The notes under the pieces are model-generated. The model was given only the letters and a program-made list of their open reading frames with translations. It ran no database searches and was not told the DNA's origin. This document shows positions 1-8,596 of a stretch of DNA of 64,000 bases, one piece after another. The stretch is taken from assembly GCF_004526235.1 (NCBI RefSeq), contig NZ_CP038159.1, positions 3,348,001-3,412,000 on the forward strand, given 5' to 3'. Position 1 is the first letter of the stretch. Every line of letters begins with the position of its first letter. The stretch is from Sphingobacterium sp. CZ-2. Lineage in GTDB: Bacteria; Bacteroidota; Bacteroidia; Sphingobacteriales; Sphingobacteriaceae. Made by a program: the position numbers and the translations under genes.

Positions 1-15
1 TCTGCCATATTTCTG

Positions 16-23
16 CAAAGTTA
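16..23 (-). promoter_or_regulatory. Predicted -7 element of a gene leaving the left edge
   Basis: On the minus strand TAACTTTG fits the Bacteroidota -7 consensus TAnnTTTG, and an ATG lies seven bases downstream at positions 8-6, reading out of the window. A gene probably starts there with a very short or absent leader. Only two codons are inside the window, so no product can be named. No good -33 TTTG is seen at the usual distance. Confidence 0.3.
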
Positions 24-73
24 CTTATTCTGTAAGCAAAAAATGTTTAATTTTACGGTTTAATAAATTTGAT

Positions 74-448
74 ATGGAAATAAGAGGAAAAGTACATGAA
101 GTAGGTGCGATTCAACAAGTAACTGAATCCTTCAAAAAGAGAGATTTAATTGTTGCCTATGCAGAAAACCCACAATTCGTAGAATATATTCGTTTTGAAG
201 CAACACAAGATCGTGTAAACATTTTTGACAACCTATCGGTAGGGGATGATATTGAAGTATCTTTTAACCTTCGTGGTCGACCATGGACAAACAAAGAAGG
301 TGTTACTACATACTTCAATTCTTTGGTTGCTTGGCGTGTCACCAAATTAGCAAATACGGCAGCAGCAGCTCCAGCACCTGGATATGCAGATATGCCGCCA
401 GTAGATATCAGCTCAAGTGGTGCTGACGATGATGATTTGCCATTCTAA
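74..448 (+). CDS. DUF3127 protein, SSB-like OB-fold candidate
   Basis: This 124-residue protein matches the DUF3127 family of Bacteroidota. Residues 1-92 hold the compact beta-rich domain (start MEIRGKVHEVG, later FNLRGRPWTNKEG), followed by an Ala/Pro linker and an acidic tail ending DDDDLPF. That tail closely resembles the C-terminal peptide of single-stranded DNA-binding proteins (DDDIPF), which docks repair and replication partners. The family has no firmly established function; a role in binding single-stranded nucleic acid is inferred from fold and tail. It appears monocistronic and is followed by a strong bidirectional terminator. The start is the first ATG after an AT-rich leader. Confidence 0.8.
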   Translation: MEIRGKVHEVGAIQQVTESFKKRDLIVAYAENPQFVEYIRFEATQDRVNIFDNLSVGDDIEVSFNLRGRPWTNKEGVTTYFNSLVAWRVTKLANTAAAAPAPGYADMPPVDISSSGADDDDLPF

Positions 449-477
449 GCATATAAGCTGAAAAGCACAACAACATA

Positions 478-508
478 AAAAAAGGGGATTTAAATCCCCT
501 TTTTTTAT
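478..508. terminator. Bidirectional rho-independent terminator
   Basis: A perfect 16-base palindrome, GGGGATTTAAATCCCC, is flanked by an A-tract on the left and a T-tract on the right. It therefore gives a stem followed by U-run on both strands and sits between the convergent DUF3127 and oxygenase genes. Confidence 0.85.
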
Positions 509-518
509 GTTCAAATTT

Positions 519-1481
519 TTACATTTTCAAACCAATCTCTCTTAATCGTTCATCCAAATACTGCCCTGCTGTATAATCCTCGTATGCTTTCGGATGTTCC
601 GCATCCACACAAGAATCCAAAGAAGCAAGACTCATACTCGATTTTGGATGTAAAAAGAAAGGTACCGAATACCTGGAAGTCTTCATTAACTCACGTGGAG
701 GGTTTACCACCCGGTGCGTCGTTGATTTTAACTTATTGTTCGTCAAGCGCTGCAACATATCGCCCACGTTCACCACAATGTCCTCCCCTTTTGCTTTGAT
801 GGCAAACCACTCGTTATCTTTCGTCAATACCTCTAATCCATCGGCAGAAGCACCGATCAACAAGGTAATCAAATTGATATCCTCATGCGCACCAGCCCTA
901 ACCGCATCATCAGGAATAGTTTCCGGATTTTCGATAGGGAAATAATGTATCGCACGTAAAATAGAGTTTCCATTGTGAACAAATGGCTCGAAATAATCCT
1001 CTGGTAGTGATAAATAGGTCGCGATTGCCTTTAAGATGTTTCTTCCTGCATCTTCCAATTTTTGGTAGATCTCTCCCGTCACCTGATCGAAGGCCGGTAA
1101 TTCCGCCACTTTCGGATTGTCTGGAAAATCGGTTTTCGAATATTCCTCATCCGTAATAGTCTGTCCTCGCTGCCAAAACTCTTTCAAATCAGGAGTCTTG
1201 GAATCCTTTGCCTTCTCACGTCCTTTGGCCGTATAACCGCGTTGTCCTGCCAACTCCGGAAATTCATAATTCCGCTTGGTATCCTCTGGAAGATCAAAAA
1301 ATGCTTTAACGGTTTTATATAGCTCATCAATCAATTCTGGCGATAGACCATGATTCGCAATAGTCACGAATCCAGTCTCATTGAATGCTTTTCCAATATC
1401 TTGGACAAATTGATTTCTTTGGGCCTCATCTCCAGCTGTATAATGCTGTAGATCTAATCTAGGAATGTTTACTAATGCCAT
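519..1481 (-). CDS. Isopenicillin N synthase family 2OG-Fe(II) oxygenase
   Basis: This 320-residue protein has the layout of the non-haem iron, 2-oxoglutarate-dependent oxygenases related to isopenicillin N synthase. The N-terminal DIOX_N region starts NIPRLDLQHY and includes GFVTIANHG. The catalytic half carries the HxD ligand pair in GAHEDINLITLL, the distal histidine in STTHRVVNP, and the RxS motif (RYSVPFF) that binds the co-substrate carboxylate. All metal ligands are present, so it should be active. The substrate cannot be told from sequence, and nothing nearby suggests antibiotic synthesis. On the minus strand a TAACTTTG -7 element at 1498-1505 lies just upstream of the ATG, giving a short leader. 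Confidence 0.85.
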   Translation of the reverse strand: MALVNIPRLDLQHYTAGDEAQRNQFVQDIGKAFNETGFVTIANHGLSPELIDELYKTVKAFFDLPEDTKRNYEFPELAGQRGYTAKGREKAKDSKTPDLKEFWQRGQTITDEEYSKTDFPDNPKVAELPAFDQVTGEIYQKLEDAGRNILKAIATYLSLPEDYFEPFVHNGNSILRAIHYFPIENPETIPDDAVRAGAHEDINLITLLIGASADGLEVLTKDNEWFAIKAKGEDIVVNVGDMLQRLTNNKLKSTTHRVVNPPRELMKTSRYSVPFFLHPKSSMSLASLDSCVDAEHPKAYEDYTAGQYLDERLREIGLKM

Positions 1482-1681
1482 GTTTATTTTGTTTATACAA
1501 AGTTAACGGATAAATAACACAGAAGAGCCTGACCTGTTCAGAACCCTAACTACAATAACTATATTTCACTGAAAACCAACATTTAAAGTTATTAACAATT
1601 CAACTATTATCCATCTTGAACCTGCCTCAACCCATCTTTTAATTCATTTATGTCAAGGATTTATTAAAAATTCACAAAAAG

Positions 1682-1726
1682 TTTGAATTATCAATCCAAT
1701 CTATTAAATTTGTTATGCATGCATAA
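1682..1726 (+). promoter_or_regulatory. marR-fad operon promoter with palindromic operator
   Basis: The sequence shows TTTG at 1682-1685, a 19-base spacer, and TAAATTTG at 1705-1712, an exact match to the Bacteroidota housekeeping promoter. Immediately downstream, at the expected start site, lies the perfect 14-base palindrome TTATGCATGCATAA (1713-1726). MarR dimers bind such palindromes and commonly repress their own operon, so this is the likely operator. The leader to the marR ATG is about 45-50 bases. Confidence 0.75.
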
Positions 1727-1769
1727 TAAATAAGCAGCATACATACTACAAGATAAGAATAACCGAAAT

Positions 1770-2216
1770 ATGAGCCAAGACAATACGATCGATTACTTTC
1801 TAAAGACGGCGTGGCAAACTGTAGCGAACAAATACAATGTTATTGCTTCACAACATGGGTTCACCCAAGCTGCTGGTTATATTTTGATCAATATCCACCG
1901 CGACGGTACGCCTGTTTCGCAGATCGCGAATTCTACTGGCGTTAAAACAACATCCCTTTCCCGCGTGCTGAACAACCTGGAAGGTTTAGGGTTCATTTAC
2001 AGGGAAACCAGCGATACGGATAAGCGTTCGGTAAAAGTATACCTGACAGAGCTGGGCCGGGAGAAACGGAAGATTGCCAAGGATGTCGTTCGGGAATTCA
2101 ACGATTTCCTTAACAATTCTTTCAGCGAGAAGGAACGCGCCTTGATGACCAAGATGTTGGTAAAGATCAGTGAATTGGCTACAAATTATTCACCAGTGGT
2201 TCAGATAGAACCTTAA
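1770..2216 (+). CDS. MarR family transcriptional regulator
   Basis: This 148-residue protein has the MarR winged-helix layout: N-terminal dimerisation helices, a recognition region (GTPVSQIANSTGVKTTSLSRVLNNLEGLGFIYR), the wing with the typical DxRS-type turn (DTDKRSVKVYLTELG), and C-terminal dimer helices. It heads an operon, 22 bases before the fadN-like gene, followed by thiolase and acyl-CoA dehydrogenase. It is therefore the probable repressor of fatty-acid degradation, relieved by an acyl-CoA or fatty acid; the ligand is inferred from context. A palindrome at the promoter start site is its likely binding site. Confidence 0.88.
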   Translation: MSQDNTIDYFLKTAWQTVANKYNVIASQHGFTQAAGYILINIHRDGTPVSQIANSTGVKTTSLSRVLNNLEGLGFIYRETSDTDKRSVKVYLTELGREKRKIAKDVVREFNDFLNNSFSEKERALMTKMLVKISELATNYSPVVQIEP

Positions 2217-2238
2217 TAACATAGAAAAATCAGAAGAT

Positions 2239-4665
2239 ATGAATAGAAATATTAAAAAAGTTGCTGTATTGGGATCTGGAGTTATGGGATCCCGGATTGC
2301 TTGCCACTTTGCTAATATCGGTGTAGAGGTATTGTTGATGGACATTGTTCCGAAGGAATTGCTTCCTGCGGAACAGGCCAAGGGATTGACCTTGGAAAGT
2401 CCAGCCGTCCGCAACAGGATTGTCAATCAATCCTTGGATACGGCGATCAAATCCAATCCGGCACCATTATTCAGCAAATCCTACGCAAAGCGCATCACAA
2501 CTGGAAATTTTGATGACGATATGGCGAAGATTGCCCATGTAGATTGGGTGATCGAAGTCGTTGTAGAACGATTGGATATTAAAAAATCCGTTTTTGACCG
2601 TGTGGAGGAATTCCGTAAACCCGGAACATTAATTACCTCCAACACCTCAGGGATTCCTATCCATTTGATGAACGAAGGTCGGTCAGAGGATTTTAAAGCC
2701 CATTTCTGTGGAACCCACTTCTTCAACCCGCCAAGATACCTGCAATTATTGGAAATCATCCCTACCCCAGAAACGAAGAAAGAGGTGGTTGATTTCTTGA
2801 TGCATTATGGTGATCATATGCTGGGTAAGACCGTCGTTCTTTGTAAGGATACACCGGCCTTCATCGGTAACCGCATCGGGGTTTATTCCATGTTGGCAGT
2901 TACCCATTTGGTGGATAAGTTGGACCTTACGGTAGAAGAGGTAGATAAATATACCGGTCCTGCGATGGGCCACCCGAAATCAGCGACCTTCCGTACGGCG
3001 GATGTGGTTGGTTTGGATACCTTGGTGAATGTAGCCAAAGGATTGGAGCAGAATGCGCCTCATGATGAGGCTAAAGGAGTTTTCCAATTACCGGAATTCA
3101 TCAGCAAAATGGTAGAAAACAAATGGTTGGGTGAGAAAACCAAAAAAGGGTTCTATGAAAAGGTGAAAGATGTCAAAGGAGGCTCAGAAATCCTTTCCTT
3201 GAACCTGAAAACGATGGAATATGGTCCACAGGCGAAAGTTAAATCCAGCACACTGGAGGCGACAAAAGCAGTGGAAGATATCCGCAAGCGGATGAAGGTT
3301 TATGAACAGGGAACAGATAAGGCGGCTACCCTATTCCGCGCCATGCATTATTCCTTGTTCGAATATGTATCCAACAGGGTGCCGGAAATTACGGATGATT
3401 TCTTCCGTATTGACGATGCAATGCGTGCCGGTTTCGGATGGGAAATTGGTCCATTCGAAGTGTGGGACGCTTTAGGCGTTAAAGAGACGATCGAAAAGAT
3501 CAAAACCGAAGAGAAAAGACTTCCTGGACAAACTGGAGAAGTGGCTTCTTGGGTACATGAGATGTTGGATGCAGGCCATGACAGCTTCTATAAAGTAGAA
3601 AATGGCGTTCGTCATTATTACGATATCGCATCCAAATCCTATAAGCCGATTCCAGGTGCGGAAGATATTATTGTTTTGGATCATATCCGGGAGTCGAAAA
3701 CCATTTGGAAGAATTCCGGTGTTTCCATCATCGATTTAGGCGATGGCATCATCAACTGTGAGTTCCACACCAAAATGAACACGATTGGTGGCGATGTAAT
3801 CCAAGGCTTGAACAAAGCGATCGATCTTGCCGAGAAGGAATACCGTGGATTGGTTATTTCCAATGATGGTAAGAACTTCTCTGCTGGAGCAAACATAGGT
3901 ATGATCTTCATGATGGCGGTAGAACAGGATTACGATGAATTGAATATGGCGGTTCGCATGTTCCAAAATACATCGATGCGGATTCGTTATTCTGCCATTC
4001 CAGTGGTTGTTGCTCCATTCCAAATGGCCTTAGGTGGCGGTTGTGAATTCTCCATGCATGCCGACTTTGTACAGTGCCATGCCGAAACTTATATGGGATT
4101 GGTGGAGTTTGGTGTAGGTGTCATCCCAGGTGGTGGTGGATCAAAGGAGTTTGCGCTTCGGGCATCCGATGATTACCGTCCAGATCAGATCGACCAAAAC
4201 TATTTCCGCGAGCGTTTCTTAACGATCGGTCAAGCGAAAGTTTCCACCTCAGCGGTTGAAGCCTACGAATTAGGCTATCTGCAACAAGGAAAATACGCCA
4301 TCACGATGAACCGCGCAAGGTTATTAGCCGATGCGAAAGCAAAAGCGATCGAACTGGCAGAAGCAGGTTATGTACAACCGATCCAACGTACCGACATCAA
4401 AGCCTTAGGCAATACTGCCCTAGGTTTGGTCTACGTAGGTGCATCCTCCATGGAGGCTGGTCACTACATCTCCGAACACGACAAGAAGATTTCCGAAAAA
4501 CTAGGTTATGTCATGGCTGGCGGAGACATCTCCCAACCAACCGAGGTATCCGAACAATACCTCCTAGATCTCGAACGCAAGGCTTTCATCGAGCTCTGCG
4601 CCGAACGGAAAACTTTGGAAAGAATACAGCATATGTTGACGACGGGGAAACCGCTTCGAAACTAG
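2239..4665 (+). CDS. fadN: 3-hydroxyacyl-CoA dehydrogenase/enoyl-CoA hydratase, FadN-like
   Basis: This 808-residue bifunctional beta-oxidation enzyme hydrates 2-enoyl-CoA and oxidises the 3-hydroxyacyl-CoA with NAD. The N-terminal dehydrogenase begins with a Rossmann motif (VAVLGSGVMGSRIA, residues about 9-22) and includes GTHFFNPPRYLQLLEI. The crotonase part is C-terminal, with an oxyanion-hole segment (FSAGANIG, near residue 549), GGGCEFSMHAD (near 598) and GVIPGGGGSKEF (near 627). This order is the reverse of E. coli FadB and resembles Bacillus FadN. It follows marR and should work with the thiolase and acyl-CoA dehydrogenase downstream. A heptanucleotide array begins five bases after its TAG stop. 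Confidence 0.9.
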   Translation: MNRNIKKVAVLGSGVMGSRIACHFANIGVEVLLMDIVPKELLPAEQAKGLTLESPAVRNRIVNQSLDTAIKSNPAPLFSKSYAKRITTGNFDDDMAKIAHVDWVIEVVVERLDIKKSVFDRVEEFRKPGTLITSNTSGIPIHLMNEGRSEDFKAHFCGTHFFNPPRYLQLLEIIPTPETKKEVVDFLMHYGDHMLGKTVVLCKDTPAFIGNRIGVYSMLAVTHLVDKLDLTVEEVDKYTGPAMGHPKSATFRTADVVGLDTLVNVAKGLEQNAPHDEAKGVFQLPEFISKMVENKWLGEKTKKGFYEKVKDVKGGSEILSLNLKTMEYGPQAKVKSSTLEATKAVEDIRKRMKVYEQGTDKAATLFRAMHYSLFEYVSNRVPEITDDFFRIDDAMRAGFGWEIGPFEVWDALGVKETIEKIKTEEKRLPGQTGEVASWVHEMLDAGHDSFYKVENGVRHYYDIASKSYKPIPGAEDIIVLDHIRESKTIWKNSGVSIIDLGDGIINCEFHTKMNTIGGDVIQGLNKAIDLAEKEYRGLVISNDGKNFSAGANIGMIFMMAVEQDYDELNMAVRMFQNTSMRIRYSAIPVVVAPFQMALGGGCEFSMHADFVQCHAETYMGLVEFGVGVIPGGGGSKEFALRASDDYRPDQIDQNYFRERFLTIGQAKVSTSAVEAYELGYLQQGKYAITMNRARLLADAKAKAIELAEAGYVQPIQRTDIKALGNTALGLVYVGASSMEAGHYISEHDKKISEKLGYVMAGGDISQPTEVSEQYLLDLERKAFIELCAERKTLERIQHMLTTGKPLRN

Positions 4666-4669
4666 GTTT

Positions 4670-4700
4670 TAGATGATAGATAATAGATTATAGAAAATAG
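4670..4700 (+). repeat. 7-bp TAGATNA array, left arm of IVP cassette
   Basis: Four heptads (TAGATGA, TAGATAA, TAGATTA, TAGAAAA) plus TAG follow the fadN stop codon in exact 7-base register. The array provides TAG or TGA in every frame of the coding strand. Its 11-mer AGATGATAGAT (4671-4681) is perfectly inverted at 5162-5172, on the other side of the IVP-like gene. Confidence 0.8.
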
Positions 4701-4764
4701 AAAGGTAAAGTTTATTAAAAGCAGTGGAACGAAGAATATTACACTAAATTAAAAATCAAGGGTA

Positions 4765-5130
4765 ATGCACAACATTAAAGAGTTAAAGGTTTGGCGCAAA
4801 TCGATAGAATTATCCACTGATATTTATAAAGCCTTGATAAACTTTCCTGCAGATGAAAAATATGGTCTAACATCTCAAATTAAACGATCAGCAATATCAA
4901 TTCCTTCAAATATAGCTGAGGGGGCTGGTAGAAATTCTAACAAGGAATTTATTTATTTCTTAGGAATTGCAAATGGTTCTTGTTTTGAATTATTGACACA
5001 GATTGTAATTGCCATGAAGCTTGAGCTGATCAGTATAGAGGAGTCTAAGGATTTATCGTATAAAATTGTGGAGATCCAGAAAATGATTTATGGATTTCGA
5101 CAAAAACTAGTCAAGGAAATTAAAAAATAA
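4765..5130 (+). CDS. Four-helix-bundle protein (23S rRNA IVP/S23 family)
   Basis: This 121-residue protein belongs to the small four-helix-bundle family first seen as ORFs within intervening sequences of 23S rRNA genes. The start MHNIKELKVWRKSIELS, the central KRSAISIPSNIAEGAG and the following FLGIANGSCFELLTQ are typical. Members form pentamers and are basic, but the cellular role of free-standing copies is unknown; the bAvd protein of diversity-generating retroelements shares the fold. It separates fadN from its thiolase and is visibly AT-richer than its neighbours. Inverted heptanucleotide arrays flank it (4670-4700 and 5156-5190), so it looks like an inserted cassette rather than a beta-oxidation gene. 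Confidence 0.85.
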   Translation: MHNIKELKVWRKSIELSTDIYKALINFPADEKYGLTSQIKRSAISIPSNIAEGAGRNSNKEFIYFLGIANGSCFELLTQIVIAMKLELISIEESKDLSYKIVEIQKMIYGFRQKLVKEIKK

Positions 5131-5155
5131 GATTACTAACTGGAGACATACAGGA

Positions 5156-5190
5156 TCTGAGATCTATCATCTCATATCTGTTATCTCCAA
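5156..5190 (+). repeat. 7-bp TCTATNA array, right arm of IVP cassette
   Basis: Five heptads in register (TCTGAGA, TCTATCA, TCTCATA, TCTGTTA, TCTCCAA) lie between the IVP-like gene and the thiolase start. The orientation is opposite to the array at 4670-4700, so the two could pair in RNA or single-stranded DNA. Removing 4666-5190 would leave about 12 bases between fadN and the thiolase gene, a normal operon spacing. Confidence 0.7.
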
Positions 5191-5202
5191 AAGATACTAA
5201 AA

Positions 5203-6375
5203 ATGGAAGCATACATCATAGCAGGTTATCGCACGGCGGTGGCGAAGGCACCAAGAGGGGGTTTTCGGTTTACGCGTGCGGATGATTTGGCATCAACGGT
5301 GATCAAGCATTTGGTTGCATCGGTGCCAAGCTTAAATAAAGAAGATATTGACGATGTGATCGTCGGGAATGCAATGCCGGAGGCGGAGCAGGGTTTGAAT
5401 ATGGGACGTTTCATTTCCTTGATGGGATTGGATACGGACAAGGTACCAGGGCTTACGGTAAACAGATACTGTGCGTCTGGGTTGGAGACCATTGCCACTG
5501 CAGTAGCAAAAATCAAATCTGGAATGGCAGATGTGATTATTGCTGGTGGTGTGGAAGTGATGTCGGGCATGCCGTTCGGAGGTTGGAAGATCGTTCCTAA
5601 TCCAACGGTGGCTAAGGAGCATCCGGATTGGTATTGGGGTATGGGATTAACGGCAGAAGCGGTGGCTAAAGACTACCATGTTTCGCGAGAAGATCAGGAT
5701 AAGTTTGCCTTGAAATCCAATCAAAAGGCGGTGGAGGCAATTAAGAATGGTCATTTAAAGGATGGTATTGTGCCGATCACGGTGAAGGAAAATTACATTA
5801 AGGATGGCAAGATCGCAACGCGTGAATATGTGGTGGATACAGATGAGGGACCTCGAGCAGATACTTCGTTAGAAGCCTTGGCGAATTTAAAACCGGTTTT
5901 TGATGCGAAAGGATCCGTAACAGCGGGTAACTCTTCCCAAACATCAGATGGTGCCGCTTTTGTGTTGGTGGTATCCGAAAAGAAAATGAAGGAACTGAAC
6001 TTAACTCCTGTTGCCAAATTGCTGAGCTATGCTGTTGCTGGTGTACCTCCGAGAATTATGGGTATCGGCCCTATATATGCGATTCCAAAAGCATTGGAAA
6101 TGGCGGGATTGAAAAAAGAAGATATTGATTTGTTCGAACTGAACGAAGCCTTTGCCTCCCAGTCTTTAGCGGTGATCCGTGAATTGGGATTGGATGAAGA
6201 GAAGGTCAATGTCAATGGCGGTGCGATTGCATTGGGACACCCACTGGGTTGTACCGGTGCTAAATTAACCGTACAGGTTTTGAATGAACTTAAGCGTAGA
6301 AATAAAAAATACGGCATGGTAACCATGTGTGTGGGAACTGGCCAAGGTGCTGCAGGAATTTTTGAATTGCTATAG
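5203..6375 (+). CDS. fadA: Acetyl-CoA C-acyltransferase (thiolase)
   Basis: This 390-residue thiolase cleaves 3-oxoacyl-CoA to acetyl-CoA and a shortened acyl-CoA, the last step of beta-oxidation. The nucleophilic cysteine is Cys90 in NRYCASGLE. The second catalytic set is His346 in [16 protein letters not shown] and Cys376 in [16 protein letters not shown]. The length is normal for the family. It lies in the marR-fadN operon upstream of the acyl-CoA dehydrogenase; a biosynthetic acetoacetyl-CoA role is possible by sequence but less likely in this context. The IVP-like cassette lies just upstream. Confidence 0.92.
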   Translation: MEAYIIAGYRTAVAKAPRGGFRFTRADDLASTVIKHLVASVPSLNKEDIDDVIVGNAMPEAEQGLNMGRFISLMGLDTDKVPGLTVNRYCASGLETIATAVAKIKSGMADVIIAGGVEVMSGMPFGGWKIVPNPTVAKEHPDWYWGMGLTAEAVAKDYHVSREDQDKFALKSNQKAVEAIKNGHLKDGIVPITVKENYIKDGKIATREYVVDTDEGPRADTSLEALANLKPVFDAKGSVTAGNSSQTSDGAAFVLVVSEKKMKELNLTPVAKLLSYAVAGVPPRIMGIGPIYAIPKALEMAGLKKEDIDLFELNEAFASQSLAVIRELGLDEEKVNVNGGAIALGHPLGCTGAKLTVQVLNELKRRNKKYGMVTMCVGTGQGAAGIFELL

Positions 6376-6447
6376 AGAATCATTTTAAAGCAATAGAATT
6401 TTATACAACTAGAGCAGCCATATTTTAAATAATAAAAAAATATAATC

Positions 6448-8241
6448 ATGAGCGAGGAAGTAAAAAACAAAGCAATAAAAGGTGGAGAATTCGTTATCAG
6501 GGAGACTTCTTACCAGGATATCTTTATTCCTGAGGAATTCGACGAGGAAGCAAGGATGATCCGCCAGACCTGTCTGGATTTTCTGGATACGGAAGTATTG
6601 AACAATTTGGAGCGTATTGATGCCCAAGAAGAAGGGCTGATGGAAAGCCTGATGGATAAAGCGGGAGAGTTGGGTATGTTGGGTGTGTCCATTCCGGAGG
6701 AATATGGTGGTTTCGGAAAGAATTTCAATACATCTATGTTGGTGGCTGATGCCGTAGGTGGAGGTTTCTCCTTTGCGGTGGCCCTATCGGCACATACCGG
6801 AATCGGAACCCTGCCAATCCTATATTATGGAAATGCAGAACAGAAAGCCAAATATATCCCTAAACTGGGATCAGGTGAGTGGAAAGCATCTTACTGTTTA
6901 ACGGAGCCTAACGCGGGTTCAGATGCCAATTCCGGAAGAACTTCTGCCAAGCTAAATGCTGAAGGAACCCATTACCTGATCAATGGTCAGAAAATGTGGA
7001 TCACCAATGGTGGCTTTGCGGATATCTTCATCGTATTTGCTAAAATTGATGACAATAAAAATCTGACCGCATTCATCGTGGAGAAAGATTTCGGTGGAAT
7101 TACCATGAACCCTGAAGAACATAAATTAGGGATCAAGGGATCATCTACTCGTCAGATCTTCTTCAACGATTGTCCGGTTCCAGTAGAGAACATGTTATCT
7201 GAACGCGAGAATGGATTTAAGATCGCGGTAAACATCCTGAACATCGGCCGTATCAAATTAGGGGCGGCAACTATTGGTTCTTCACGTTCTGTGTTGGATA
7301 CAGCGATCAATTATGCGAACGAGCGTGTACAGTTCAACCTGCCGATATCGAAGTTCGGAGCGATCCGTTATAAACTGGCAGAGATGGCTACCCGTTTATT
7401 TGCTACGGAATCCGCAGCATACCGTGCCGGTCAGAATATCGATGATGCTTACGATGCATTGATCGCGGGCGGAATGGATGAGGCAAAAGCCAAGCTGAAA
7501 TCGGTGGAACAATTTGCCATCGAATGTGCCATCATCAAGGTATGGTGTTCAGAAATGTTGGATTATACGGTAGATGAGGGTGTTCAGATCTATGGTGGTA
7601 TGGGTTATTCGGCCGATGCGCCAATGGAAAGAGCATACAGGGATTCCCGTATCAATCGGATTTTTGAAGGTACGAATGAAGTGAACCGTCTTTTGGTGGT
7701 TGATATGTTATTGAAACGTGCGATGAAAGGGGAGATTGATTTGATGGGTCCTGCGCAGGCGGTAGCCAATGAGTTGATGTCTATTCCTGATTTTGGTGAG
7801 GAGGATGATGCACCATTTGCAGCGGAGAAAAAAATCATTGCGAATCTTAAGAAGGCAGGATTGATGATTGCAGGTTCTGCTGTTCAGAAACTGATGATGT
7901 CTTTGGCAAAAGAACAGGAGATTTTGATGAATATTGCTGATATTATTGGTTATGTGTATGTAGCGGAGTCTGTATTGTTACGTGCTGAAAAATTACAGCA
8001 TACGGTAGGGGGCGAAAAAGCCGCTTATGCAGCTGATATGGCAAAAATCTATTTGTATTCAGCGATCGATAAAGTGAATGTAGCGGGTAAAGAAGCGTTG
8101 TATTCCTTTGCTGAAGGCGATGAACTGAACATGATGTTGGTTGGCTTACGTAGATTCACCAAGGCTGCGCCTTTCAATGTGAAAGATGCGAGACAACGGA
8201 TTGCTAAGAAATTAATTGAAGAAAATAAATACTGTTTTTAA
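6448..8241 (+). CDS. Acyl-CoA dehydrogenase with C-terminal extension
   Basis: This 597-residue flavoenzyme introduces the trans-2 double bond in acyl-CoA. It has the three-part core: an N-terminal helical domain, a middle beta domain ([32 protein letters not shown]), and a C-terminal helical domain ending in [18 protein letters not shown] and RIFEGTNEV. The catalytic base is Glu407 in that last motif. About 170 extra residues follow, as in the longer very-long-chain-type dehydrogenases. It is the last gene of the marR operon and completes the set with fadN and thiolase. A terminator follows at 8287-8315. Confidence 0.92.
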   Translation: MSEEVKNKAIKGGEFVIRETSYQDIFIPEEFDEEARMIRQTCLDFLDTEVLNNLERIDAQEEGLMESLMDKAGELGMLGVSIPEEYGGFGKNFNTSMLVADAVGGGFSFAVALSAHTGIGTLPILYYGNAEQKAKYIPKLGSGEWKASYCLTEPNAGSDANSGRTSAKLNAEGTHYLINGQKMWITNGGFADIFIVFAKIDDNKNLTAFIVEKDFGGITMNPEEHKLGIKGSSTRQIFFNDCPVPVENMLSERENGFKIAVNILNIGRIKLGAATIGSSRSVLDTAINYANERVQFNLPISKFGAIRYKLAEMATRLFATESAAYRAGQNIDDAYDALIAGGMDEAKAKLKSVEQFAIECAIIKVWCSEMLDYTVDEGVQIYGGMGYSADAPMERAYRDSRINRIFEGTNEVNRLLVVDMLLKRAMKGEIDLMGPAQAVANELMSIPDFGEEDDAPFAAEKKIIANLKKAGLMIAGSAVQKLMMSLAKEQEILMNIADIIGYVYVAESVLLRAEKLQHTVGGEKAAYAADMAKIYLYSAIDKVNVAGKEALYSFAEGDELNMMLVGLRRFTKAAPFNVKDARQRIAKKLIEENKYCF

Positions 8242-8286
8242 GTATTAGGTTATACGGTATTTAAGTTTTAGGTTGATTATGGAAAT

Positions 8287-8315
8287 GGGTTATCTGAAAA
8301 GATAGCCCTTTTTTT
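8287..8315 (+). terminator. Rho-independent terminator of the fad operon
   Basis: GGGTTATCT and AGATAGCCC pair across a GAAA loop with one G-T wobble and are followed by seven T. It lies 46 bases after the acyl-CoA dehydrogenase stop and directly before a palindromic repeat. Confidence 0.75.
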
Positions 8316-8318
8316 CGC

Positions 8319-8490
8319 CGTCATTGCGAGGAACGAAGCAATCTTCGAACTTTGTCATCCTGAGCGGAGTCGAAGGATCTGTACGGTTACTTACGAACAG
8401 ATGCTTCGACTCCGCTCAGCATGACATGCGGGAAGATTGCTTCGGTCCGATGATGGTAAGATTGCTTCGTCGTGCCTCCTCGCAATGACG
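8319..8490. repeat. Nested palindromic intergenic element
   Basis: An outer palindrome has a left arm at 8319-8345 (CGTCATTGCGAGGAACGAAG...) and a right arm at 8458-8490 (...CCTCCTCGCAATGACG). A second, unrelated palindrome sits inside it, with arms 8353-8382 (TGTCATCCTGAGCGGAGTCG...) and 8397-8426. A partial extra copy of the outer right arm (AAGATTGCTTCGG) occurs at 8433-8445. Similar elements occur near 18.7, 25.3 and 43.1 kb. There is no coding capacity; this is a REP/MITE-like dispersed element with no transposase in the window. Confidence 0.8.
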
Positions 8491-8533
8491 TATGGCTCAT
8501 TATGACGGAATTATCTCGCGATGACAGGGAAAG

Positions 8534-8596
8534 TCTAACATCTATAATCTATTATCTAACATCTATAATCTATCATCTATCATCTAAAATCTACCC
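8534..8596 (-). repeat. 7-bp array abutting a LuxR-gene stop codon
   Basis: Nine consecutive heptads in perfect register read TCTAACA, TCTATAA, TCTATTA, TCTAACA, TCTATAA, TCTATCA, TCTATCA, TCTAAAA, TCTACCC on the plus strand. On the minus strand, which is the coding strand of the adjacent gene, this is TAGATNA starting right after the TAG stop of the PAS-LuxR gene at 8596-8598. Confidence 0.85.
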
